DNA of 64,000 bases from Hymenobacter lucidus (lineage in GTDB: Bacteria; Bacteroidota; Bacteroidia; Cytophagales; Hymenobacteraceae), in contig NZ_JAJADR010000006.1 in the NCBI RefSeq assembly GCF_020447265.1, positions 186,001 through 250,000 on the forward strand, in the 5' to 3' direction. The position numbers were made by a program, and so were the translations under genes. Numbering within the stretch: the first letter of the stretch is position 1; each line of letters starts with the position of its first letter. Shown piece after piece: positions 1 through 6,665 of this stretch. The notes beneath the pieces were generated by a model, which was not told the origin of the DNA, made no database searches, and saw only the letters and a list, made by a program, of their open reading frames with translations.

Positions 1-326
1 CGCTGCACGCTGTGGTACTGCTTCTGCTCGGGCGTGTTTTCGAACAGCTCAGCGTAGGTATTGCGCACCATGCCCACGCAGGAGGCCGACGGACTCACGA
101 TGTAGCGGCCCGTGTCAGAGGGGAAGTCGCGCAGGAACTTGGTGGCCACCGAGCAGCTTTCAGCCTTGTAGCCGGCGTTGTAGGCCGGCTGCCCGCAGCA
201 GGTCTGGTTGCTGTTGTAGTGCACCTCGCAGCCCAGCTTTTCCAGCACCTTCACCATGTTCATGGCGGTGTCGGGAAAAAGCTGATCCACGAAGCAGGGA
301 ATGAAAAGGTCGACGGCGGTTGGCAT
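1..326 (-). CDS. lutA: LutA/YkgE-type Fe-S oxidoreductase subunit, N-terminal part (cut by window edge)
   Basis: The first 108 residues of a (Fe-S)-binding protein of the cysteine-rich CCG family, which runs off the left edge. It opens MPTAVDLFIPCFVDQLFP and carries the family's cysteine signature NQTCCGQPAYNAGY near residue 40, then SPSASCVGMV, the second part of the CCG domain. In LutABC systems this subunit works with LutB and LutC to oxidise L-lactate to pyruvate; related proteins are glycolate oxidase subunits. The ATG at 326 gives the expected family N-terminus. Any lutB or lutC would lie beyond the edge, so the substrate is inferred from the family only. Confidence 0.8.
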   Translation of the reverse strand, partial: MPTAVDLFIPCFVDQLFPDTAMNMVKVLEKLGCEVHYNSNQTCCGQPAYNAGYKAESCSVATKFLRDFPSDTGRYIVSPSASCVGMVRNTYAELFENTPEQKQYHSVQ

Positions 327-358
327 GGCGTGTGGTTGGAGGTTCGTAGATGGCCGGT

Positions 359-442
359 GTAGAGACACATAGTTGCGTCTTGTCGTCCGCGCCGGGCAGG
401 TGTAATCGTTCAACGACGAGACGCAAATATGCGTCTCTCCAC
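359..442. repeat. Inverted repeat, GAGACGCA family
   Basis: Two arms of about 28-30 bp (roughly 359-387 and 413-442), imperfectly complementary, separated by about 25 bp. Core words are GAGACGCA and TGCGTCTC. The element lies between lutA and mvaB, which are both on the minus strand. A related inverted repeat containing GAGACGCAAGG lies at 35325-35436. Confidence 0.7.
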
Positions 443-461
443 GCAAACTAGCCGTTCAATT

Positions 462-1310
462 CTAAAAATGAAACACCGAGCCGGCCGCCTGCCAAGCCTG
501 GGTAAAGGCCTTGGCATCAAGTCCGGTTTCCTGGCCGATTTCGGCAAAATACGCCACCAGGTTTTCCATGGGCATGTTGCCCGTCAGCTCGTCGGCGGCC
601 ATGGGGCAGCCCCCGATGCCGCCCAAGGCCCCGTCGAAGCGGCGGCAGCCGGCCGAGTAAGCCGCCTGCACTTTCTCGCGCCAGGTGCCGGGTGTGGTGT
701 GCAGGTGGGCGCCAAACTCGATGGCGGGAAAAGCCGGAATCAGCTGGCGAAACAGCGGCTCGATTGTATCGGGGGTGGAAGCGCCGATGGTGTCGGACAG
801 GGCCACCACGCGCACGTCCATATCGGCCAGGCGCTGGGTGAATTCGGCCACTATTTCGGGGCTCCAGGCGTCGCCGTAGGGGTTGCCGAAGCCCATCGAC
901 AGGTAGGTTACCAGCGTTTTACCAGCCTTTTCGCACAGATTCTGAATGGCGTTTAGCTCGGCCAGTGCCTCGGGGATGGTCTTATTGGTATTGCGCAGCT
1001 GAAATGTTTCGGACACCGACAGCGGAAAGCCGATGTACTGGATTTCGGGGTACGTAGCCGCCGTTTCGGCCCCGCGCAGGTTGGCCACAATGGCCAACAG
1101 CTTGGTTGTGGTATGACTCAAATCGAGGCCAGCCAGCACCTCGGCCGTGTCGCGCAGCTGCGGAATGGCTTTCGGCGACACAAACGAGCCGAAATCGAGC
1201 GTATCGAAGCCCACGCGCAGCAGCGCGTTCAGGTAGGCAGTTTTGGTGGCAGTCGGGATAAAGTCGTGGAGGCCCTGCATGGCGTCGCGGGGGCATTCGA
1301 TGAGCTTCAT
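462..1310 (-). CDS. mvaB: Hydroxymethylglutaryl-CoA lyase
   Basis: Cleaves (S)-HMG-CoA to acetyl-CoA and acetoacetate, the last step of leucine degradation. The 282-residue product is a TIM-barrel of the HMGL-like family: CPRDAMQG at the N-terminus (family VGPRDGLQN) supplies the metal-binding Asp9, HLH at 202-204 supplies the metal-binding histidines, and GGIGGCPMA holds the catalytic Cys235. The usual Tyr after CP is Met here. A longer frame reaches 1337, but the ATG at 1310 is preferred: it matches the family N-terminus, and a TACCTTTG -7 box at 1335-1342 would overlap the longer start. It may be transcribed with the downstream lutA-like gene, although an inverted repeat separates them. 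Confidence 0.93.
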   Translation of the reverse strand: MKLIECPRDAMQGLHDFIPTATKTAYLNALLRVGFDTLDFGSFVSPKAIPQLRDTAEVLAGLDLSHTTTKLLAIVANLRGAETAATYPEIQYIGFPLSVSETFQLRNTNKTIPEALAELNAIQNLCEKAGKTLVTYLSMGFGNPYGDAWSPEIVAEFTQRLADMDVRVVALSDTIGASTPDTIEPLFRQLIPAFPAIEFGAHLHTTPGTWREKVQAAYSAGCRRFDGALGGIGGCPMAADELTGNMPMENLVAYFAEIGQETGLDAKAFTQAWQAAGSVFHF

Positions 1311-1334
1311 GGGTGGCGGGGTTGGGTGGAAGGG

Positions 1335-1342
1335 CAAAGGTA
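1335..1342 (-). promoter_or_regulatory. Putative -7 box of the mvaB promoter
   Basis: TACCTTTG on the minus strand, an exact match to the Bacteroidota consensus TAnnTTTG, 24 bp upstream of the ATG at 1310. No clear -33 TTTG is visible. Confidence 0.6.
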
Positions 1343-1382
1343 AGCGCCCACCCCGATAACCACCCGCCGCCCCGGAACGTGC

Positions 1383-2360
1383 CTACTGGGGCAGCACTCC
1401 AAACCGCCCGCCGCGCACATCCAGCAGTAGGGTACGGCCGGCAAAAGGCGCGTTGCCCAGCATACCGCCCATGCCGGAGAAGCGCATCAGGTTTTTCTCT
1501 ACGAAGCTGGTACCCTCGACGTGCGTGACGGTGCCCAGCGGCACGGCTACTTGCCCTACCGCTACCGTGGCGGCCGTAGCCGCCGTGTATGAGGTCAGGG
1601 TGCGGCCCAGGGAATTGACAGCTGCCACTTTTACCGGCGCGGCAGGTTGGGCCATTTCCTCAAAAATGGATTTGCTGGTGAGCAGGGCAAAGGCGCTGCT
1701 ACCGGAATCGAACAATAGCTGCCGGGGCTGGCCCTGTACGGTAGAGGCAAACTGCACGCGGCGCTCGGCAAAGGACAGCGGCGCAAAGGCGGCGGTGCTG
1801 GCCAGCGTCGTAGGCAGACTATCATACAGACGGAACTGCTGGCGGGCAAAGTCGAGCGCCAGGGCGCGGCCGTCGAGCACATCGGCGCCCAGCGTGCCGA
1901 TGATGATAAAGCGGGAGGTATCGGCGGGCAGCTCGGTGGGACCATAATTCAGCACGCGCACCCGGCGGGCCAGCACCCGGCCCTGGCCCAGCGGAAAGGC
2001 AAAGTTGCGGAGCGTATCGTTTTGCACCTGCAGGGCGGCCTGGGTGGCGGGGTAGCGTTGGCGCAGCGCGGCCAGCGGGTTGGCGTAGAGCAGGGACGTA
2101 GGTGCGCCGGTATCGAACTGCAGGTAGCAGGTGCGGGGGCAGCCGGGCAGCCGCACGGGCAGCAGAATGGCCGCGTGGGCCGTTACGGGTTTGGTAGAAC
2201 TATCGGCCCGCCACACAAAGGCCGTGGTGGCCGGCAGCCCCGTAACGGACAGCTGATTGGCCGGCGCCTGGAACTTGGCGCGGAAGAAAAAGTAACCGCC
2301 GAGGCTGCTCAGCACAAACAATAGCAGGATAGAGAGCAGGACTTTGTAAATGGTTTTCAT
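1383..2360 (-). CDS. Membrane-anchored aspartyl-protease-like protein
   Basis: A 325-residue protein with an N-terminal hydrophobic anchor (MKTIYKVLLSILLLFVLSS) followed by two retropepsin-like half-domains. Each half carries an aspartyl protease active-site triad: FDTGAPTSLLY in the first and FDSGSSAFALL in the second. The two-lobe arrangement with DTG and DSG resembles pepsin-type or clan AA proteases of Bacteroidota. The ATG at 2360 starts directly at the signal anchor; the longer frame to 2426 lacks a typical start and adds an unrelated peptide. It probably acts in the periplasm or on the outer face of the inner membrane. The substrate is unknown, and activity is inferred only from the conserved Asp-Thr/Ser-Gly motifs. 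Confidence 0.7.
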   Translation of the reverse strand: MKTIYKVLLSILLLFVLSSLGGYFFFRAKFQAPANQLSVTGLPATTAFVWRADSSTKPVTAHAAILLPVRLPGCPRTCYLQFDTGAPTSLLYANPLAALRQRYPATQAALQVQNDTLRNFAFPLGQGRVLARRVRVLNYGPTELPADTSRFIIIGTLGADVLDGRALALDFARQQFRLYDSLPTTLASTAAFAPLSFAERRVQFASTVQGQPRQLLFDSGSSAFALLTSKSIFEEMAQPAAPVKVAAVNSLGRTLTSYTAATAATVAVGQVAVPLGTVTHVEGTSFVEKNLMRFSGMGGMLGNAPFAGRTLLLDVRGGRFGVLPQ

Positions 2361-2492
2361 AAGGCACCAGATTGGGTTAGTTGATGGCTCAAAACTAGCC
2401 GCTCCCCCTCCCCGGCCGTGCGTCATGTTGCCGTCATTTACCCGCCACTCTATATAACTTGCTAAAAATCACCTAATTAAATACGCGTTATA

Positions 2493-3251
2493 TCAGAGTC
2501 TGACGGGGTAAATGTCCAGATTGCCCCGGCGTAGCTGCACGGCGCTGCAGCCTACGGTCAGCACATTGAGGGTGTAGGAGACAATGAAAATCTCCAGATA
2601 GCCCCCGCGCCACATGGGCCACTGGTAGCTTTTGGCCAGAATGTGGGCCAACATCAACAGCAGGTACGCAAAGAAGCTGCCCACCTGCCACAGCACCTGA
2701 AAGCCCAGCACCCGCCGGCCTACTTCGGCCACGTGCGCCGTGGTGTGGCGGTACTTGCGCCAGAGCCACAGCGGCACCACTATATTCAACAACGGCAGCA
2801 CCAAAAGGCTAAGCGCACTCAGGTTGAGAAGCTGCACCAGCTCCGGATCATGGCGCAGCATGGGCGTGGCGGCCTGTGGCAGCAGTACCAGCGGCTGATG
2901 CTCCGGGGCAGGTTGGGCTACGAGTTGGCTGGCCGGTTGAATGAAGAGCTGCGCAGCAGGTTGCGGAGCGGGCTCGGGCTGTTCGGGCTGAAGCGGAGCG
3001 GGCGGTGCTTCAGGCGCGGCCAGCTCCGGTTGTGGCTCGGGCGGCGCTTCGGGCGTGGGCTCGGCCCGGAACTGCTCCAGCGGTACTTCCAGGGCGGCAG
3101 CCAGCGCGTGCAGCGTGTGGCCCCGGGGCACGGTTTCACCCTGCTCTACCCGCTGAATGGTGCGCAGACTCACTCCCGAACGTTCGGCCAGCACTTCCTG
3201 CGACAAGCCCTTACTTTTTCGGATAGCATTGATGCGGGCAGCTGAAAACAT
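2493..3251 (-). CDS. XRE-family regulator with C-terminal membrane domain
   Basis: A 252-residue protein. Residues 1-60 form a Cro/C1 helix-turn-helix (KGLSQEVLAERSGVSLRTIQRVEQGETVPR). A long Pro/Glu/Ala/Gln-rich linker covers about 65-135. The C-terminal 110 residues hold three or four hydrophobic segments resembling the DUF4870 membrane domain. This puts a DNA-binding head on a membrane anchor, a layout found repeatedly in Bacteroidota. The ATG at 3251 begins just before the HTH; the longer frame to 3359 would run into the palindromic array. The regulator diverges from the M23 lipoprotein at 3610, with the array in the shared upstream region, so it is a candidate to bind the array (inference). 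Confidence 0.8.
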   Translation of the reverse strand: MFSAARINAIRKSKGLSQEVLAERSGVSLRTIQRVEQGETVPRGHTLHALAAALEVPLEQFRAEPTPEAPPEPQPELAAPEAPPAPLQPEQPEPAPQPAAQLFIQPASQLVAQPAPEHQPLVLLPQAATPMLRHDPELVQLLNLSALSLLVLPLLNIVVPLWLWRKYRHTTAHVAEVGRRVLGFQVLWQVGSFFAYLLLMLAHILAKSYQWPMWRGGYLEIFIVSYTLNVLTVGCSAVQLRRGNLDIYPVRL

Positions 3252-3318
3252 AGAAACCAGGCCAGAATAGAAGATGTGGGGCCAATAATACTGCTTTCTG
3301 CCGGGGTTGCCGGCTACA

Positions 3319-3538
3319 GCACACGCGTATCGTGAGCATTTTGCCGCCCAACAAGCCATGGTACGCGCGTACTAGGCTGCTCCAGCTTCATTTTGCTGGC
3401 AGTACGCGCGCACTATGGCCTATTGGGCTCGTTCTGTCCATAGCACGCGCGTACCATGGCCGCATTCATTCCGTTGTGCCCACAGTGTGTGCGTACCAGA
3501 AGCTTTTCGGCCCCGTTTTGCCCTTGGGATGCGCGTAC
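3319..3538. repeat. Array of six 41-42 bp units, each opening with a GTACGCGCGTAC-type palindrome
   Basis: Six 12-mers related to GTACGCGCGTAC begin at 3319, 3361, 3402, 3443, 3485 and 3527, so the spacing is 42, 41, 41, 42 and 42 bp, close to four helical turns. The copy at 3361 is a perfect palindrome; those at 3402 and 3443 differ by one base, and the others by two or three. In the central copies the symmetry extends outward to about 24 bp with flanking CCATGG or CTATGG halves. Four units also share a CGTTTTGCCC-like word at offset about 29. The 41/42 period breaks any reading frame, so the array is non-coding. It fills most of the 358-bp gap between the XRE gene and the M23 gene. Confidence 0.85.
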
Positions 3539-3609
3539 CACGCCCTTCCCGGCTGGCACCGAACTACCCGCCCGCCGATGGGGTTTATATCTTATACTAA
3601 CCCCGTTCG

Positions 3610-4959
3610 ATGTCCGCTATCCGCCTGTCCTGCCGCTTTCTTTTTCTGCTCTTCCTTTTTACCGCCTGCAGCCAACAGCAAACCCTGCAGGGCCTTTTCC
3701 AGAAAAGTACGCCCCACGAAGCCTACGCCCGCCGCCTGCGCCAGGCTCACCTCGATGAAACGGCCCTGGGCCGCGACTGGCTGGCCGCCGCCGACCGGGC
3801 CCTGCGCGACTCACTGGTGGCGACGCTGCCGTTTCAGGAAACCGGTCTGTTCCGGGCTGAGCGGGCCACGGCGGCCTCCTACCGCTACGCCGTGCGGGCC
3901 GGGGAGCAAATCAACATCAGCCTTACGCTGGCGCCCGGCACCGACGCCCACGTCTTTCTGGATGCCTACGAGCTGAGTCCCAATCAGCTACCCAGCCCCG
4001 TAGCCTCCGCCGATACCACGGCCCTGGCCTTCAACTACACGGCCTCCGACGACCAGCAGCACCTGCTGCGCGTGCAGCCCGAGCTGTTGCGCACCGGCCG
4101 CTACACGCTGCGCATTCAGCGGGCCCCGTCTTTGGGCTTTCCGGTGAAGGGCAAGAACGACGTAGCCGTGGCCAGCTTTTGGGGTGCCGACCGGGACCAG
4201 GGCAGCCGCCGCCACGAGGGCATCGATATTTTTGCCAAGCGCGGCACGCCCGCCATTGCCGCCGTGCCGGGCCTGATAACGCGAGTGAACGAAACGCCGC
4301 GCGGCGGCAAAGTCGTGTGGCTCGCCGACGCCCGCACCGGGCAGCACCTCTACTACGCTCACCTCGATAAGCAACTCGTGCAGCCCGGCCAGGTGGTGCG
4401 GGCCGGCGACACGCTGGGCCTGGTGGGCAACACCGGCAACGCCCGCACCACCGCGCCCCACCTGCACTTCGGCGTGTACCGGGCCGGGCGCGGCGCCGTC
4501 GACCCTTTCCCGTTCGTGCGCCGCGCCGATGCTTTGCCCGCCGCCCCCAGCACCAACCCCGAACGACTGGGCCAATGGGTGCGGGTGCGCGAAAAAACGA
4601 CCACCCTGCGGCGCAGCCCGGCCGCGAAGGGAGCCACCGTGGCCGCCATGAGCCGCCATACGCCCCTGCTGGTGCTGGGCAGCCAGGCCAGCTGGTACCG
4701 CGTGGAGCAGCCCGACGGCCGCATTGGCTACGTGGCAGCGGCGGCCGTAGTACCGGCGGCCACGCCCGTGCTGCGCCAGGAAAACCTGGCCGCTACCGCC
4801 GATTTATACGCCTACCCCACAGCCGCCGCAGCCATGCTCGATACGCTGCCCGCGCGCAGCAAAGTGGCGGTGCTGGGCGAGTTTCGCGGGTTCCGGCTGG
4901 TCCGCAGCACATCAGGGGCCATTGGCTGGCTCACCCGGCCCATAGCGCCGCAGGGCTGA
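3610..4959 (+). CDS. M23-family peptidase lipoprotein with C-terminal SH3-like domains
   Basis: A 449-residue exported lipoprotein (signal peptide with lipobox FTAC, acylated Cys20). Residues about 85-175 are a beta-rich region resembling a prepeptidase domain. A LytM/M23 metallopeptidase domain follows: HEGID (His202, Asp206) and HLHFG (His284, His286) supply the zinc ligands and catalytic residue. Residues 320-445 resemble two tandem SH3b modules. Predicted to be a cell-wall endopeptidase that cleaves peptidoglycan cross-links, or a regulator of one. All catalytic residues are present. The start directly precedes the signal peptide. It stands alone, divergent from the XRE regulator and 72 bp downstream of the palindromic array. 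Confidence 0.88.
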   Translation: MSAIRLSCRFLFLLFLFTACSQQQTLQGLFQKSTPHEAYARRLRQAHLDETALGRDWLAAADRALRDSLVATLPFQETGLFRAERATAASYRYAVRAGEQINISLTLAPGTDAHVFLDAYELSPNQLPSPVASADTTALAFNYTASDDQQHLLRVQPELLRTGRYTLRIQRAPSLGFPVKGKNDVAVASFWGADRDQGSRRHEGIDIFAKRGTPAIAAVPGLITRVNETPRGGKVVWLADARTGQHLYYAHLDKQLVQPGQVVRAGDTLGLVGNTGNARTTAPHLHFGVYRAGRGAVDPFPFVRRADALPAAPSTNPERLGQWVRVREKTTTLRRSPAAKGATVAAMSRHTPLLVLGSQASWYRVEQPDGRIGYVAAAAVVPAATPVLRQENLAATADLYAYPTAAAAMLDTLPARSKVAVLGEFRGFRLVRSTSGAIGWLTRPIAPQG

Positions 4960-5112
4960 TTTTTGGTTCTTCACTGAACCCTCATGCAGCGAGCCGCATC
5001 TTGCGCTCAGGTGATTGGATTTAGATCTGGCGCGGCTTCTCGTTTGGGGGTCGCGCCACTCTTTTTAACCCTGGCTACGGCCGGCCTACTCACCGATTAC
5101 CTGTCTCATTAT

Positions 5113-5155
5113 CAAGCAAAAAGCCCCACTGTGCTACAGCGGGGCTTTTTGCTTG
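5113..5155. terminator. Bidirectional intrinsic terminator
   Basis: A 15-bp perfect stem (5113-5127 with 5141-5155) with A/T runs in both arms, between the convergent M23 gene and the lipoprotein at 5178. It can serve both. Confidence 0.85.
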
Positions 5156-5177
5156 GATGGTTGGAAAGCTACTTTAT

Positions 5178-5774
5178 TTATTCGGCAATGACTACCGCTT
5201 TCTGCAGCTTCTTGGCGTAGGCAATACGGCGCTCCTTGCCACCGACGGTGATGTAGTCGAAGCCCACGGCGCGGGTGTCTTCCTTCACTGCCGACCACGA
5301 CTGAGCGTCGACTTCGGCAGGTTGGGTAGCGGCTTTGGGCACGGCGGGCTGGGTAAACCGGTCTTCGCGGAAGAAATTATTCATGCCTTTCAGAATGGCA
5401 ATTTCCTTGTCGCGCACGGTGGCGGCCTGCGGGTCTTCCAGCTCCCGCTCATCGAGCAGGGCGCTGGCGGGCATCACTTCCTTGCGCAGCGTGTCGCCGG
5501 CGCTATTTACAATGATAAACTTGGCCTGCGCATTCAGGATTTTGGGGCCCTGCAGCTGCAGAATGAAGTTATCCTTGGTTTTAGTATTGGAAAAATAGTG
5601 CGCGGCGCGCACCGTGTTGAGCACCGTCCGGCTGCTGACGCGGTTGGTTGTGGTGGGAGGCGTGTAGACTTTATCCGCGTTCTGCGACGTTCCAACCTCC
5701 CGCTCCGTGTTGATACACGAGGTAAGTTGCAGCGACAGAGCCGCGAATGCAGCGGGGAGAACGAGTTTTTTCAT
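5178..5774 (-). CDS. Hypothetical lipoprotein
   Basis: A 198-residue protein with a lipoprotein signal (MKKLVLPAAFAALSLQLTSC, Cys20). The mature part is polar, with a charged segment LLDERELEDPQAATVRDKE, and has no catalytic motif I recognise. Probably anchored in the outer membrane. The ATG at 5774 places the signal peptide at the N-terminus; the longer frame adds six residues. It is followed by the bidirectional terminator and appears monocistronic. Function unknown. Confidence 0.75.
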   Translation of the reverse strand: MKKLVLPAAFAALSLQLTSCINTEREVGTSQNADKVYTPPTTTNRVSSRTVLNTVRAAHYFSNTKTKDNFILQLQGPKILNAQAKFIIVNSAGDTLRKEVMPASALLDERELEDPQAATVRDKEIAILKGMNNFFREDRFTQPAVPKAATQPAEVDAQSWSAVKEDTRAVGFDYITVGGKERRIAYAKKLQKAVVIAE

Positions 5775-5948
5775 TGTGGGGTAATCAACCATCTTCTAAT
5801 CAGTTCGGCAAAATACAAAACGTCCCGAACAGCCTTGCTACCTGGACAGTAAATCAGTGCCAATTTTTGTACCAAAGCAGGGTTGTTGGGTGCGTTTACC
5901 CCAAAAAGCCGCCGAAGGTTGCCTTTTCCCGGCCGGGTATTTTACAAA

Positions 5949-6665
5949 TTAAAGCCAGCCCAGTTCCACCCCGATCAGCCAGCGCGGCAGCTCGGGATAC
6001 CGCGCCGCGTAAGGCCCGGTAAACACGTCGGAAAAGCGGTAGCGGCCCGTTACGGCGTAGCGGCTTGAGCCCACCCGCGCGCCTACGCCATAGGACCAGC
6101 GGCGCATATAGTCGAGCCCATGCTCGGTTACGGACAGGCGCTTGGCGTTGGGGTATTGCTCGTCTTCGTAGTGGTGGGCCGTGCTGAGTACCCAGCCGCC
6201 CCAGCCGCCCAGGTCGAGGTAGCGCCCGATGACGTTGCCGCGCCGGCCGAAGTTGAGCTGGCCGAACAACTCGGCCTGGGCCTGGGGCACCGCCAAGTAC
6301 TCGCGTGAATGAAGAGTGGCATCGGGCACCACTTTGCCCGGCTCCTGGGCCAGATAGTAAGCCACCCGGGCGTAGCGCAGATCGAGCCCAAACGACAGCG
6401 TCTGCGACACCCGCAGCTTGTTGCGCAGCCCCACGACTATTTCGCCCGAACTGCCGTAGCGTAGCTCGGCGCCCGGGCCCGCGCTGGTGCCGGCCACCAG
6501 CCCGTAGCCCACGTAGAAATGGTTGTAGTAGGCGCGGTTGGGGCCAAAATGGCTTTGGGCGGTATCCTGCGCCAAGTTTTCCTGGAGCAGAATACGCTGC
6601 GCGGCGGCCTGCCTAGTGCCCAGCAGCAGAAGCAGTGCTACAAGCAGAAAACGGCCGTTTTTCAT
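5949..6665 (-). CDS. Secreted outer-membrane-type protein (probable beta-barrel)
   Basis: A 238-residue protein with a cleavable signal peptide (MKNGRFLLVALLLLLGTRQAAAQ). The mature chain has alternating polar/aromatic segments (YYNHFYVGYGLVAG, GLRNKLRVSQTLSFGLDLRYARVAYYL, VGARVGSSRYAVTGRYRFSDVF) and a hydrophobic C-terminal strand, as in small outer-membrane barrels. Its ATG overlaps the stop of the upstream subtilase gene by 4 bp (ATGA), so the two are translationally coupled. No specific family is recognised; the coupling suggests an envelope role linked to the protease. Confidence 0.75.
   Translation of the reverse strand: MKNGRFLLVALLLLLGTRQAAAQRILLQENLAQDTAQSHFGPNRAYYNHFYVGYGLVAGTSAGPGAELRYGSSGEIVVGLRNKLRVSQTLSFGLDLRYARVAYYLAQEPGKVVPDATLHSREYLAVPQAQAELFGQLNFGRRGNVIGRYLDLGGWGGWVLSTAHHYEDEQYPNAKRLSVTEHGLDYMRRWSYGVGARVGSSRYAVTGRYRFSDVFTGPYAARYPELPRWLIGVELGWL

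Noticed and set aside
3319..3538. CRISPR array interpretation of the six-unit repeat
   Set aside because: The repeated core is only about 12 bp and degenerate, the intervening sequences share words with each other, and no cas gene is nearby.
3332..3976. A 214-residue frame through the palindromic array
   Set aside because: The 41/42-bp period breaks phase between units, and the frame continues into the M23 gene out of register.
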